From the NCBI GenBank assembly GCA_029210725.1, contig JARGFM010000018.1:1-64000 (forward strand): a stretch of 64,000 bases of DNA, given 5' to 3'. Made by a program: the position numbers and the translations under genes. Shown here one piece after another: positions 29,045 through 40,663 of the stretch; position 1 is the first letter of the stretch, and each line of letters opens with the position of its first letter. This DNA comes from Bacteroidales bacterium (GTDB lineage Bacteria > Bacteroidota > Bacteroidia > Bacteroidales > GCA-2748055). The notes beneath the pieces were generated by a model that worked only from the letters and a program-made list of their open reading frames with translations, had not been told where the DNA came from and did not search any database.

Positions 29045-30577
29045 TTATTTCCAGATAAACACATCCTCCCATCGCAGAGGGCGCCATTTGTCAAGCCATT
29101 TGAAATCACTCAGAAGTGCTTCTCCTGCAGGAAACTTGTCCAATGGATAATACGTTCCCTTGGGCTGGGTGATATAAACCACTTTTGATATCTGATTATC
29201 ATGCAGATAGATGGTTAAATCTGAACATTCTGTTTTATTGGCTCCCACGATGATATCCTCATCGGTCGCATAGTAGATGGTCTGACCGTTTCCTTTCACC
29301 AGTAACCTGTCCAGTTTGTTCTCCACGAAATAGCCGGTCATCTCTTTGCCTCTCATCTGATCGAATTTAACCGAATCTTTTTGAGAGGCCACAAAGGCGA
29401 TCCCGCTGAGTTCCATACGATCGAGTTTCTGGTCTGCCATATAAATTCTCATCTGAGCAGAAGTCAGCTGGTTTTCATCAGACCAGAGTACCGGTTCCCC
29501 GTAGAAGTCAAACAGGCTGTCCGCTTCCACATAAACCAGCGAATCGCACATCACCTGCAGGTCGGAACGGAATATCTTCACTTTATAATAGGCCTTCAGG
29601 ATTCTGCTCTGCTCCTCGATTACCGGATTCTGCAAGGAGTGCAGTGTATCTGCATGAATGTACATGGTGTCGGAGCCATCGACCTTGATCATCAGGGCGC
29701 TATCGGTGACCATGGCGGTCTCCTGATCCCTGTAGTAGAGTCCGAAGTTACCCTTCAAAGTCATATTTTCGGCTGTGTCGATCAGTTCCACATTGGAGTT
29801 GGCCCTGCCGAATCCCTGTTCAGCCTCATAGTACAGAGTATCTCCTTTGAGGATCCGGCCCCCCTCTTCCATATAGGCATGGTCGGTCACGTAGGAGATA
29901 TCCTGCCTGGTGTCGTACCATCCGTTTTCACAGTATATATATCGCTCCTCCCCGGTGATCTCCGTGGGACCGCTAAAATAGGAGATCTCTGTCCGGGTAT
30001 CATATTTCATGCTGTCGGTATGGATGGAGTAGTCCGGGGCTGTGATGACCACGGAATCCATGAAGAAAAATATTTCCGTATCCAAAATGAAGCGTCCCCG
30101 GCCGCTGCTTAGCCTGCTGTCCTCCTGAGTAAGAACGCCCCCTCCCATATAGTAGGCGATACCTGCATCCCGGTCATAGTTGAGAGAGTCGGTCAGCAGG
30201 GTCATATCTTTATTTACCAGCTTCACATTGTTCCTGACACGGGCCAGCCGGCTTATCCCGTTATAATAGGCCAGGTCGCCTGTAAGAGTCAGGGTATCGG
30301 CCTGTTGCACCCGCACTCGACTGAAGGCATCCACGGAGGAGGTGGCCGGATAGAAATAGGCTGAATCGCAGGTCATCACCACGTCTTCGTGTTTTAAGCG
30401 TACATCGCCAATCAGTTTCCGGGCATCTTTCCCGATATTCACATCGAAGGCTGTGAGATCGGCATTCAGGATCTCCAGGGTAGTAACTTTCTGTCCCCAT
30501 ACCATGGATGCGGGGTCCAGTATGCTTAGTATAAGCAGGCTGAAACCGAAGGATCGCTTATACCGGGACAGGATCAT
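29045..30577 (-). CDS. OstA-like protein (LptA/LptD N-terminal-type), envelope lipid transport
   Basis: The 510-residue exported protein has a signal segment near the N-terminus (FGFSLLILSILDPASMVWG) and many beta-jelly-roll OstA repeats. The recurring pattern is of the type GDVRLKHEDVVMTCDSAYFYPATSS, ITADYSI-like strands and YCENGWYDTR. OstA domains form the periplasmic bridge for lipopolysaccharide in Lpt systems. The Bacteroidota OstA-like gene is usually found, as here, behind SurA-type chaperones. The start overlaps the surA-like stop (ATGA). Confidence 0.85.
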   Translation of the reverse strand: MILSRYKRSFGFSLLILSILDPASMVWGQKVTTLEILNADLTAFDVNIGKDARKLIGDVRLKHEDVVMTCDSAYFYPATSSVDAFSRVRVQQADTLTLTGDLAYYNGISRLARVRNNVKLVNKDMTLLTDSLNYDRDAGIAYYMGGGVLTQEDSRLSSGRGRFILDTEIFFFMDSVVITAPDYSIHTDSMKYDTRTEISYFSGPTEITGEERYIYCENGWYDTRQDISYVTDHAYMEEGGRILKGDTLYYEAEQGFGRANSNVELIDTAENMTLKGNFGLYYRDQETAMVTDSALMIKVDGSDTMYIHADTLHSLQNPVIEEQSRILKAYYKVKIFRSDLQVMCDSLVYVEADSLFDFYGEPVLWSDENQLTSAQMRIYMADQKLDRMELSGIAFVASQKDSVKFDQMRGKEMTGYFVENKLDRLLVKGNGQTIYYATDEDIIVGANKTECSDLTIYLHDNQISKVVYITQPKGTYYPLDKFPAGEALLSDFKWLDKWRPLRWEDVFIWK

Positions 30578-31914
30578 TTCTGGCTGCTAAGCTGGCCGCT
30601 GTTATCGCAATCTCTGAATGCAGGATCTCTTCGGATGTAGGTGGATTCTTTTTTCTCTTCATACCAGGCCTTCATCACTTCGTTGTTCTTATAGGCCAGG
30701 GCCATATTCTGCAGGAGCATGTAATCCTGCTTCAGATTGGCACGATGTGGCTCGGTCCTCGATTTCAGGTAAAGCATTTTATAGCACAGCTTATAATTCT
30801 GATCGGTCGATTCAAAGGGCTCGGAAAGATCTTTCACCTGCATGTTCCGGATCATATAGTATTCCTTGGTGGGAAGCTGGTCCAGCTCAAAGGAGGAGGC
30901 CTGTGTCTGCGGATTTACAAGTAATCCACCGTTCACACTTGTTTGCGGATCCTCAGAATATCGTTTGGCAGCCCAATCAAAGGAGATAGAGTCTGCTTCA
31001 ATCACCATTTTCAGGCTATCCATCTTGGCAATGGCTTTCTGCTTGGCATTGGCATCGGCCTTCGGATTCATCAGAATGTGCCTTGTATTGGCCCTGTCGC
31101 CTCTCCGCTCAATCATCTGAATAATATGGAAGCCAAAAGAGCTTTCTACAATTTTGGAAACCTGTCCGGGCTTCATCGACCAGGCTTCATCGGCATAGGC
31201 CTTATCCAGCTGTGAACGCATCATAAATCCGAGCTCCCCCCGGCGGGCAGCTTCAGGCGCTTCTGAATAAAGAATGGCCAGTGTCCCGAAATCTTCTCCC
31301 TCCTGTACACGTTTGCGAAGTTCAAGCAGCCTTTCCTTTACCTCAAAAACGGCCTCTTCGCTATACTGGGGATAAGCCACTATCTGGGCCAGCTCCACCT
31401 CTGTGTTGATATAGGGTATACTGTCGGGGTGCAGGGAACGGTAAAAACTTTTCACATCGGAAGGAGTGGTGGTGACGTCTGCCACTATGGTTCTTTTGAC
31501 ATCATCGGTGATCATCTGCTCCTGGATTGCCTCCCGCAGATCGTCCTTGATATCAAAAATGGATTTACTGAAATAGTCTTCCATCTCCTCCTCGCTTCCA
31601 AACTGACTGATAAAATAGTCCAGGCGTGATTCCATCTGCAGCTCCACCAGGCTTGGCCCCACTTCCACACTATCTATCTTGGCCTGGGCCATCAGAAGTT
31701 TCCGCTCGATAAAATGATTGTAGATATTGCAGCGAACATCTGAATTTACATACTGTCCCGACATTTTCATCTGAAGGTACTCCTGCTCTATATCAGACTG
31801 GAGGATATGAAAATCGCCCACCACTCCGACGACCCTGTCAATAACCAGCGGCTGGGCCAGCGCATTCCATGAAAGGAGTATTCCCAGCAATATATAAGTA
31901 ACTCTTTTTTTCAC
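30574..31914 (-). CDS. SurA-like periplasmic peptidyl-prolyl isomerase
   Basis: The 446-residue protein starts at a GTG with a signal peptide (VTYILLGILLSWNALAQP). A SurA-type chaperone part follows (VIDRVVGVVGDFHILQSDIEQEYLQ), then two parvulin-like segments. The first is INTEVELAQIVAYPQYSEEA..GELGFMMRSQLD..SFGFHIIQMIERRGDRANTRHILM, and a second, less complete one ends before residue 400. It likely helps fold outer-membrane proteins. It is part of a conserved run of PPIase-type genes transcribed with guaB upstream and the OstA-like gene downstream. Confidence 0.9.
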   Translation of the reverse strand: MKKRVTYILLGILLSWNALAQPLVIDRVVGVVGDFHILQSDIEQEYLQMKMSGQYVNSDVRCNIYNHFIERKLLMAQAKIDSVEVGPSLVELQMESRLDYFISQFGSEEEMEDYFSKSIFDIKDDLREAIQEQMITDDVKRTIVADVTTTPSDVKSFYRSLHPDSIPYINTEVELAQIVAYPQYSEEAVFEVKERLLELRKRVQEGEDFGTLAILYSEAPEAARRGELGFMMRSQLDKAYADEAWSMKPGQVSKIVESSFGFHIIQMIERRGDRANTRHILMNPKADANAKQKAIAKMDSLKMVIEADSISFDWAAKRYSEDPQTSVNGGLLVNPQTQASSFELDQLPTKEYYMIRNMQVKDLSEPFESTDQNYKLCYKMLYLKSRTEPHRANLKQDYMLLQNMALAYKNNEVMKAWYEEKKESTYIRRDPAFRDCDNSGQLSSQK

Positions 31915-31953
31915 AAGTAATTATTTAGTTTATTCTATTGGACGTTTTCTCTC

Positions 31954-32805
31954 TTACCGGTATATTTCAAATTGATTCCTGGTTACACCATCGGTATATA
32001 CCCGGTGCTCCAGATCTTTAATAAACTGGATTTTTCGCTTATTCAGGATAATAGTGGTGATGTCATCTTTAACCATATCCATCGGTGCCAACTCACCCAC
32101 GGTCAGGTAATCACTGAGATGCACCAGATACCTGTAGAGCGAATCCGTTCTTTCGATATTGCGGTAGCTTCTGAGGTAACTGACAGGATCTGAGATCCGT
32201 ATGGGCAATTGCTCTCTGACAGACTCGAAATCAATCCAGGTATCATTGAAATTACTGTACTTTTCTGCATAGCTCAGGCAATACTTCTCCATCTGATCCA
32301 GATCCTCCTCCCGGTTATTCCACGACCAGCGCCTAAGCTGATCAAGCCGGGGGGCAGAAAGGGGGATTTTAACAAAGGTGCCTTTAATCACATTCCGGTC
32401 CAGCAGGAAGTTATTGGGATTCTCCTCGTAATAGGCCCGTATTTCACTTTCATTTACCGTGGTATCCATCTTCTGTTGAAGCAGTTTCTGGCGATAGGTG
32501 TAAATCAGGAGGGAGCGGTGGTATTCCTCAATCTGCTTTTTAAAATCCATCTGCTCTTCGCTCAGGGACTCTTCGGCCCGGTGCTTCATAAGCTGGTCTT
32601 TCACCCAGGTTTCGATGTAGCGTTTGGCCATTTGTACGCTGTCCTGTGTTTGAGTCCCGGAGGGAATGACCTTTTGCAGGTCGGAAGGGTAGAGGTACTG
32701 CTCAAAAGCACGGGCTACCGGCTCCTCCTGGTTATTTTCCTTAAAGAGCGTACAAGCCTGGAGCAGGAATAAGCAGATCGCCAGTAAAGGTATCAGACTC
32801 CTCAT
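31954..32805 (-). CDS. lipoprotein of the PPIase/SurA-like cluster
   Basis: The chosen start, ATG 32805, gives a clean lipoprotein signal MRSLIPLLAICLFLLQAC; the in-frame GTG at 32880 lies inside the preceding gene. The 283-residue product is rich in charged helices. It has a SurA-N-like segment (AKRYIETWVKDQLMKHRAEESL) and a parvulin-like remainder lacking clear active-site blocks. I see no proof of isomerase activity; a chaperone role is inferred from its place between two PPIase genes. It starts 2 bases after the upstream stop. Confidence 0.78.
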   Translation of the reverse strand: MRSLIPLLAICLFLLQACTLFKENNQEEPVARAFEQYLYPSDLQKVIPSGTQTQDSVQMAKRYIETWVKDQLMKHRAEESLSEEQMDFKKQIEEYHRSLLIYTYRQKLLQQKMDTTVNESEIRAYYEENPNNFLLDRNVIKGTFVKIPLSAPRLDQLRRWSWNNREEDLDQMEKYCLSYAEKYSNFNDTWIDFESVREQLPIRISDPVSYLRSYRNIERTDSLYRYLVHLSDYLTVGELAPMDMVKDDITTIILNKRKIQFIKDLEHRVYTDGVTRNQFEIYR

Positions 32806-32807
32806 CC

Positions 32808-34763
32808 TTACGGTTTTATCTTGTTGAGCAATTCCTGGTTCACTTGTACCGGGTACTTCTCCTTCAGAGTTTTCAACCATTCGTCCTCCAGGTATTCCTG
32901 GTAGTCCGAGGTGACCTGTCCGCGTACCTCCTCCAGTTTTTTTGGTTCGGGCGAGCGAACTCCCTGCACGATTACAAAGATGCTTTTTCCTTCATTCTCT
33001 ATAAGGGGTCCGGGTCCTTTTTTACCGTTCTGGTCATCAATCAACTCATTTTCACCCTTTTCAACCAGGTAGTGTGTCAGACTGATGCAGGGGATGGAAT
33101 CCGAATTGCAATATTTTTCGTTCAGCTTTTCCTGATCCAGTTTGCCTTTGGCAATCTTCCTGTGGGCACTCCTGACTCCTGAAAGATCTGTGCCGCTGCT
33201 GCACTCAAGGATATAGGCTTCTGTCCGCTCCTTCCACATATAGTCTCTCCGGTGTTGTTTGAAGAAGTTTTCCAGGCCGAGCGTATCAGCAACAGCCTGA
33301 GACCACACCTTTTGATCCATGATATCGAAAAGCAGGATCCCATCGTGATACTCCTGATAAATATACCTGAAATCCGGGTACTTCCCGGGAAGCCTCTTTT
33401 CCTCATAGGCCAGAACAAACTCATCGGAAAAGCTCTTAAAAAGCATATCCACCCATACCTTCGGATCTCTGGCTTTTCCCTGGTACTGCTTCTCCTCCAT
33501 GTATCCGGCAAATTCACCAGTCAGAACCTCCTGCTCCCCGATCTTTATCAGGGGGCTTTTCAGGCTCTTTAATGCTCCCGCTTTCCAGGTTCCGAGCCGC
33601 AGGGTCGAATCAACAGCCTGGTATATAACTTCCAGAGCTTCCGGATTCTCGCTGTAATCATACTCCCTCTTGAGCGATGCGATAAACCTGTCCGACCGGG
33701 CCGCATTTCTATCGCTCCGGTCGATTTTCTGCTGCAGCTCCGGCTTCATCTCCTCATAACTGCCAATCTCTTTTTTGTCGATCAGCCTGACAATATGCCA
33801 TCCATAAAAAGTTTTAAATGGTTTGGAGTAGTCTCCCTTTTTCTCAAGAGCAAAACAGGCATTTTCGAATTCCGGGATCATCCGTCCAGTTCCAAACCAG
33901 GGAATCTCCCCACCTGTCCGGGCAGAGCTTCTGTCATCTGAATGATGCATGGCCAGGTCCCCGAAACTGCTTCCCATCAGCAGGCTGTCATAGACCATCT
34001 GTATTTTTTCATAGGCCTCTTTTTTCTGCTCTTCCCCGGCATTCGCAGGTGTACGGATAAAGATATGAGCAACTTTTATGCTTCCCCGGGCCGGTCTTTT
34101 ATCATGGACCTGGATAATATGATATCCATAGTTTGTGCGAAAGGGCATGCTTAACTGTCCCACCGGGGTGCTATATGCAGCTTTTTCGAAGGGATAGACC
34201 ATGGAAAAAGCGGTGAACCAGTTCAGGTCACCACCATTTTGCTGGACCGTGGCATCTTCAGAAGTAGCTCTGGCTACCAGGTCAAAGGGCTCCCCGCCGG
34301 CAATCCGGGTCCTGATCTCCATGATCTTCCCGTAGGCGGCCAGGGTGTCTTCCGGGGATGGGCTTTCATTCAGCCGGATGAGAATGTGACTGGCACGAAT
34401 ATCATATCTGGACCATTCGTATGCTTCCCGCATCATCTCCTCTTTGGCGGCCTCATCCACCAGGTAGGGTTTGGCCAGCTGTTTCCGGTAACCTTCCAGT
34501 TCATGGATGAATTTGGCAGTGGTATCCATCCCCAGCGCTTCGGCCTCTTTTACCTTGATCTTGAAATTGATATAGAGCTCCAGGTATTCCCCGGGATCCT
34601 GCCTGTTCAGGGAGCTTTCATTGTTATTCTTCCGGTAGATCCGTTCAAACTCCTCCAGGCTTACTTCCTCATCTCCGATATTTAGTAAAACCGGGGATAC
34701 CTGTCCAAACACTCCGGAAACAATAAACAGAGCAAAGATCAACAAGAGCATACTCTTTTTCAT
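32808..34763 (-). CDS. peptidyl-prolyl isomerase with two parvulin domains
   Basis: The 651-residue exported protein has a signal peptide (LLLIFALFIVSGVFGQ). Two complete parvulin domains follow at about 120-220 (RASHILIRL..GGDLNWFTAFSMVYPFEKAAY..YGYHIIQVHDKRPARG) and about 225-325 (IKVAHIFIRTP..GGEIPWFGTGRMIPEFENACF..YGWHIVRLIDKKEI), and a long C-terminal region has no recognised fold. The role is probably periplasmic folding of outer-membrane proteins. It is the first of three chaperone-type genes after guaB. Confidence 0.9.
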   Translation of the reverse strand: MKKSMLLLIFALFIVSGVFGQVSPVLLNIGDEEVSLEEFERIYRKNNNESSLNRQDPGEYLELYINFKIKVKEAEALGMDTTAKFIHELEGYRKQLAKPYLVDEAAKEEMMREAYEWSRYDIRASHILIRLNESPSPEDTLAAYGKIMEIRTRIAGGEPFDLVARATSEDATVQQNGGDLNWFTAFSMVYPFEKAAYSTPVGQLSMPFRTNYGYHIIQVHDKRPARGSIKVAHIFIRTPANAGEEQKKEAYEKIQMVYDSLLMGSSFGDLAMHHSDDRSSARTGGEIPWFGTGRMIPEFENACFALEKKGDYSKPFKTFYGWHIVRLIDKKEIGSYEEMKPELQQKIDRSDRNAARSDRFIASLKREYDYSENPEALEVIYQAVDSTLRLGTWKAGALKSLKSPLIKIGEQEVLTGEFAGYMEEKQYQGKARDPKVWVDMLFKSFSDEFVLAYEEKRLPGKYPDFRYIYQEYHDGILLFDIMDQKVWSQAVADTLGLENFFKQHRRDYMWKERTEAYILECSSGTDLSGVRSAHRKIAKGKLDQEKLNEKYCNSDSIPCISLTHYLVEKGENELIDDQNGKKGPGPLIENEGKSIFVIVQGVRSPEPKKLEEVRGQVTSDYQEYLEDEWLKTLKEKYPVQVNQELLNKIKP

Positions 34764-34809
34764 TCCTATTTTGTTTTGTTTAGTATAGAACGAGTGCCAG
34801 GCCTATATA

Positions 34810-36294
<1,485 letters not shown>

Positions 36295-36306
36295 TTATTT
36301 TTAAAT

Positions 36307-38244
36307 GTGGCAAAATTACAAAAAAAAAGCTTAGCAGATCGTGAGGAGATTCACCAGATTTTATCGGCCATCTGGGGCTATGATAAATTCCGGCCCCTGC
36401 AGGAGGAGATCATCCTTTCCATCCTGTCTGAAAAGGATACCCTGGCCCTTATGCCCACCGGGGGAGGAAAGTCTCTGACCTTCCAGGTTCCGGCTCTGCT
36501 GATGGAAGGTATCTGTCTGGTCATTACACCCCTGATTGCATTGATGAAGGATCAGGTGGACCATCTGCAGGGACGGAAAATCAAGGCTCTTGCCATCCAT
36601 TCCGGAATGAGCGCTTATGAAATTGATGTCGCGATGAACAATTGTGTCTATGGCGGGTATAAATTTCTCTATGTTTCACCTGAACGCCTGGGTACCCGGA
36701 TGTTCCGTGCCAGGGTCAAGGATATGAATGTCAATCTGATTGCCGTGGATGAGGCCCACTGTATTTCCCAGTGGGGCTATGATTTCAGGCCGTCCTACCT
36801 GGAAATCAGCTCCCTGAGGGAGTTGCTTGAAGGGGTGCCTGTACTGGCACTTACAGCCACAGCCACTCCGGAAGTGTGTGAGGATATTCAGGATCGCCTG
36901 GGATTCAGGCAGAAGAATCTGATGCAAAAAAGTTTCAACAGGGAGAATCTGGCTTACCTGGTGGTGCAAACGGCAGACAAAAGCAGGGAACTGCTGAAAC
37001 TTGCAGGGGAACAGGAGGGCTGCGGGATCGTGTATACCAGGAACCGGAAAAAGTGCAGGGAGCTCTCCCGCTTACTCTCTGAACATGGCATAAGCGCTGC
37101 TTACTACCATGCCGGACTGAAACAGGCTGACAGAGACGAGAGACAGCAACACTGGATGCAGGACCGCTTCAGGGTGATGGTAGCCACCAATGCATTTGGA
37201 ATGGGGATTGATAAACCCGATGTTCGTTTTGTGATTCATATGGATCTGCCGGACGGTCCGGAGGCTTATTTCCAGGAGGCGGGAAGGGTTGGTCGCGACG
37301 GGAAATACTCCTGTGCTGTTCTGCTGTTCAATGAGACTGATAAAAGAGTGCTTGAACAGCGCATTGCGGTCAGCTTTCCGGGTATCCCCAAGATTCGTGA
37401 AGTATACAGAGCCTTGTGCAACTACCTGCAGATCCCGCTTGGCAGCGGCAGGGGACAGCAATACGATTTTGAGTTAGGTGAATTCCTTCACCTCTACAGG
37501 TTCAGTGCCATGGTGGCTCACAGCTCCCTCCAGATACTTGCCAGGGAGGGTTACCTGGTGCTTACAGAGGCGTTTTACAATCCCTCAAGGATCAAGTTTG
37601 GTGTGGAACGGGATGAGCTTTATTCCTTCCAGGTGAAAAACGCAGAATTTGACGGCTTTACTAAACTCCTGCTTCGATCCTACAGCGGTCTCTTTTCACA
37701 GTTTGTAAAGATAGATGAGTCGGCCCTGGCCAAGCGGTCCGGGCTCCCCGTTGAAAAGGTATACAGCTATCTGAAGGCCCTTTCCAGGCGGCAGATTATT
37801 CATTATATTCCACGGAAAGAGGTTCCGGTTATTACTTTTCTGGAAGAACGATTGGAAGATAAGAATCTCCTGATCGCCCAGGACCGTTACAACTTCAGAA
37901 AGGAGCGTTATGAGAAACGCATCAGGGAGATGCTTCGTTATGCTTCCTCCGGAACCATTTGCAGGAACCAGTTTCTGTTGAGCTATTTTGGTCAGTTTGA
38001 CACCCCGCGCTGCGGACGCTGCGATGTATGCAGGGATGAGGAACAACTGCAGCCCGGCAGTGATGAGTTTAAGGCTATTGTTGAAGTCATAGCCACTCGG
38101 CTTTCGGAGCATCCGCTTTTTCTGGACGAACTGTCGCAACAGACCGGTGTGGATCCAAGGAAAGTGGCCAGGGTGACAGAATGGCTGGTGGACCAGGGGA
38201 AAGTTTCCCGCAAGAAGGACCTGAGCTTCATCTGGAAGGTTTAG
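36307..38244 (+). CDS. recQ: ATP-dependent DNA helicase RecQ
   Basis: The RecQ helicase has motif I LMPTGGGKSLTFQ, DEAH box AVDEAHCISQWGYDFRPSY, ALTATATPEV, the C-terminal helicase part ATNAFGMGIDKPDVRFVIH with QEAGRVGRDG, the zinc site (CRNQFLLSYF..CGRCDVC) and a winged-helix tail ending DLSFIWKV. It lacks an HRDC domain. An ATG at 36283 is 4 bases from the guaB start and adds a hydrophobic octapeptide without family likeness. I prefer GTG 36307 (MAKLQKKSLADREE), which still leaves only 27 bases between the divergent starts. The start choice is uncertain. Confidence 0.93.
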   Translation: MAKLQKKSLADREEIHQILSAIWGYDKFRPLQEEIILSILSEKDTLALMPTGGGKSLTFQVPALLMEGICLVITPLIALMKDQVDHLQGRKIKALAIHSGMSAYEIDVAMNNCVYGGYKFLYVSPERLGTRMFRARVKDMNVNLIAVDEAHCISQWGYDFRPSYLEISSLRELLEGVPVLALTATATPEVCEDIQDRLGFRQKNLMQKSFNRENLAYLVVQTADKSRELLKLAGEQEGCGIVYTRNRKKCRELSRLLSEHGISAAYYHAGLKQADRDERQQHWMQDRFRVMVATNAFGMGIDKPDVRFVIHMDLPDGPEAYFQEAGRVGRDGKYSCAVLLFNETDKRVLEQRIAVSFPGIPKIREVYRALCNYLQIPLGSGRGQQYDFELGEFLHLYRFSAMVAHSSLQILAREGYLVLTEAFYNPSRIKFGVERDELYSFQVKNAEFDGFTKLLLRSYSGLFSQFVKIDESALAKRSGLPVEKVYSYLKALSRRQIIHYIPRKEVPVITFLEERLEDKNLLIAQDRYNFRKERYEKRIREMLRYASSGTICRNQFLLSYFGQFDTPRCGRCDVCRDEEQLQPGSDEFKAIVEVIATRLSEHPLFLDELSQQTGVDPRKVARVTEWLVDQGKVSRKKDLSFIWKV

Positions 38245-38281
38245 TCTGTCCGGTTTTCACTCTTTTATCTATCTTTGTCCC

Positions 38282-38830
38282 ATGCAGGAAGAAGCTACTC
38301 CGGTTCATAATTTTGTTTACTCCCCGGAAATGGTGGAGTTTGTCAGGGCGGCCAATGCTTTCTGTACCTTCCTGGAACAGTTGCAAGGCAGCGAGGGAAG
38401 GGAATTTATGAAGGTCTCGCTTGAGCATCTGTCCACGGTGTACTCCACCTTTTTATTCACCGGTGAAACCGAACCGGTCATGGAATCTCCCGCTGAACCT
38501 ACGGTCACAGAACAGGAGTGGTCGGCCCTGTTTCAACGGGTCTCCCTGATCCTGGGCCCGCACAATGACATACTCCGCATGGCCAGGGAGGAGGAGTATG
38601 ACCGTTCCGAACTGGTGAATCATACCATTTCGGAGGATGTGGCCGACCTGTACCAGGAGCTCCGGGATTTTATCTACAGCTATAGTCTGGGGATGGAGGA
38701 GTTGATGAATGATGCTGCCTGGGAGCTGAAAGTAAGGTTTAATGAACACTGGGGGGCAAAATTACTACGGGCCCTGCAGGCGCTGCATGAATTATACGTG
38801 TCGGGTGTTGATCCTAATGAAAAAGAGTGA
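38282..38830 (+). CDS. DUF5063 domain-containing protein
   Basis: The 182-residue, mostly helical cytoplasmic protein resembles the DUF5063 family, largely confined to Bacteroidota. VYSPEMVEFVRAANAFCTFLE stands at the start and DLYQELRDFIYSYSLGMEELMNDAAWELKVRFNEHWG near the end. Its function is unknown. Its stop overlaps the start of the 3'-5' exonuclease gene (TGATG), so the two are translationally coupled and may work together. Confidence 0.8.
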   Translation: MQEEATPVHNFVYSPEMVEFVRAANAFCTFLEQLQGSEGREFMKVSLEHLSTVYSTFLFTGETEPVMESPAEPTVTEQEWSALFQRVSLILGPHNDILRMAREEEYDRSELVNHTISEDVADLYQELRDFIYSYSLGMEELMNDAAWELKVRFNEHWGAKLLRALQALHELYVSGVDPNEKE

Positions 38831-39408
38831 TGTTTCAAAGTGAGATAAGTAAAGAGGAGGTGGCAGCATTGGAACTGATCCAGTATGAGGGGCCCATTTA
38901 TCTGATCGACTCCAGAAAGGCTTTTGAGCAGGAGATCGGGCAAATTGCCCGGCAGCCGGTTCTGGGATTTGATACGGAGACCAGGCCCTCCTTTAAGAAG
39001 GGCAAGTTCTATCCCACTTCACTTATCCAGATATCATCACTGGATCGGGCGTGGATCCTGCGGGTGAACCGGATCGGCTATCCGGGGAAGCTCCTGGATC
39101 TGCTTTCCGGGGAGATTCCCCTGAAGATTGGCCTGGGCCTGCAGGATGATCTGAGAAGACTTCGGGCCGACTTTCAATTTGAACCCAAGGGGTTCCTGGA
39201 TCTTCAGCAATATGTGCAGGCCTTCCGGATTGACGAAAAGGGATTAAAAAAAATTAGCGGGATCGTGCTGAACAGGCGCATATCAAAATCACAACAGGTA
39301 TCTAACTGGGATGCAGATGTATTAAGCGAGGCCCAGTTGCGCTATGCTGCCACAGATGCCTGGATTTGCCTGATGATATACAACAGTCTGAGGGCATCCA
39401 TAGAATAA
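38830..39408 (+). CDS. 3'-5' exonuclease of the RNase D type
   Basis: The 192-residue DnaQ-like exonuclease has motif Exo I VLGFDTETRPSF, Exo II in KIGLGLQDDLRRLR, and Exo III in LRYAATDAWICLMIY, so all four acidic residues plus Tyr are present. It has no HRDC domain and so is a minimal RNase D/WRN-exonuclease-like protein acting on RNA or DNA ends. ATG 38830 overlaps the DUF5063 stop. The RlmI gene follows after 4 bases, which hints at an RNA-related operon. Confidence 0.88.
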   Translation: MFQSEISKEEVAALELIQYEGPIYLIDSRKAFEQEIGQIARQPVLGFDTETRPSFKKGKFYPTSLIQISSLDRAWILRVNRIGYPGKLLDLLSGEIPLKIGLGLQDDLRRLRADFQFEPKGFLDLQQYVQAFRIDEKGLKKISGIVLNRRISKSQQVSNWDADVLSEAQLRYAATDAWICLMIYNSLRASIE

Positions 39409-39412
39409 GAAG

Positions 39413-40600
39413 ATGAGCGAGCGAACAAGAATCATATTGAAATCGGGCAAGGATCAGTCTCTCAGAAGATTCCATCCCTGGGTATTTTCCGGTGCTATCA
39501 AAAAGATACAGGGGGCCGCCCGGGAGGGTGAACTTGTTGATGTCTACGACAATCATGATGAATTTCTGGCTTCGGGACACTATCAGCAGGGCTCCATCGC
39601 GGTACGGGTGATCAGTTTTGAAACGGTGGTGACAGACCAGGATTTCTGGGACCGGAAGATTAGTAATGCCTGGAGGCTGAGGGAGAACCTCGATCTGACA
39701 GGCAGTTCCCGGACCAATGTTTTCAGGTGGATCAATGCAGAGGGTGACGGGATGCCCGGCCTTATCGTGGATTATTATGCCGGGGTGGCCGTAATTCAGA
39801 TGCACTCCATTGGGATGTTCCGGAACCTGGATGCCATCGTGGAGTCCCTGAAAAGGGTGGCAGGGGAAAAGTTGCATACCATCTATAACAAGAGTGAAGC
39901 AAGCCTGCCTGATAAGCCGGGAGTTTCGGGGAAGTCCGGCTTACTTTTGGGTAAACACGAGCATGGAGAGGTGCTGGAGAATGGCTACCGTTTCCGGGTG
40001 AACTGGGTAGAGGGCCAGAAAACGGGTTTCTTTATTGACCAGCGCGAAAATCGCCTCCTGGTTGGCAACTACTCTGAAGGGCGAAAAGTGCTTAATATGT
40101 TTGGATATACGGGAGGATTCAGCATTTATGGCCTGGGGGGAGGCGCCCGGCTGGTCCATAGCGTGGACAGCAGCGGGAAGGCCATCGACCTGACCAGGGA
40201 GCATGTCGGGATAAACTTTGCGGGCGATACCCGCCACCAGGCTTTTGCCGTGGATGCTTTCAGCTACTTTAAGGATATGAAGGAATCCTACGACCTGGTG
40301 ATCCTCGATCCTCCTGCATTTGCCAAGCATCAGAATGTGCTCAGTAATGCATTACAGGGATATAAGCGTCTGAATCAAAGGGCTTTTGAGGCAATAGCCC
40401 CGGGCGGGATCCTCTTTACTTTCAGCTGCTCCCAGGCAGTTAGCCGGGAAAATTTCCGGAAGTCGGTTTTTGTGGCCGCGGCGAATGCGGGGAGGAATGC
40501 TCGTATTCTGCATCAGCTTTCTCAGCCACCCGATCACCCGGTCAGTATTTTTCATCCCGAAGGGGAGTATCTGAAAGGGCTGGTTTTGGAGGTGGAGTAA
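39413..40600 (+). CDS. class I rRNA methyltransferase, RlmI family
   Basis: The 395-residue enzyme has an N-terminal PUA-like domain (RRFHPWVFSGAIKKIQG..GELVDVYDNHDEFLASGHYQ), an EEHEE-type middle part, and a C-terminal Rossmann methyltransferase domain. That domain has VLNMFGYTGGFSIYGLGGGA, the acidic VDSSGKA, and DLVILDPPAFAKH, whose DPPAF matches the RlmI/RlmK catalytic block. It most likely methylates C5 of a cytosine in 23S rRNA, as RlmI does at C1962 in Escherichia coli. It is encoded in line with the exonuclease gene. Confidence 0.9.
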   Translation: MSERTRIILKSGKDQSLRRFHPWVFSGAIKKIQGAAREGELVDVYDNHDEFLASGHYQQGSIAVRVISFETVVTDQDFWDRKISNAWRLRENLDLTGSSRTNVFRWINAEGDGMPGLIVDYYAGVAVIQMHSIGMFRNLDAIVESLKRVAGEKLHTIYNKSEASLPDKPGVSGKSGLLLGKHEHGEVLENGYRFRVNWVEGQKTGFFIDQRENRLLVGNYSEGRKVLNMFGYTGGFSIYGLGGGARLVHSVDSSGKAIDLTREHVGINFAGDTRHQAFAVDAFSYFKDMKESYDLVILDPPAFAKHQNVLSNALQGYKRLNQRAFEAIAPGGILFTFSCSQAVSRENFRKSVFVAAANAGRNARILHQLSQPPDHPVSIFHPEGEYLKGLVLEVE

Positions 40601-40663
40601 CATTTCAAAGATTTGCTCGTCTATAAACTGGCAGCATCTTTAAAAATTTCAAATCTCTTAAAA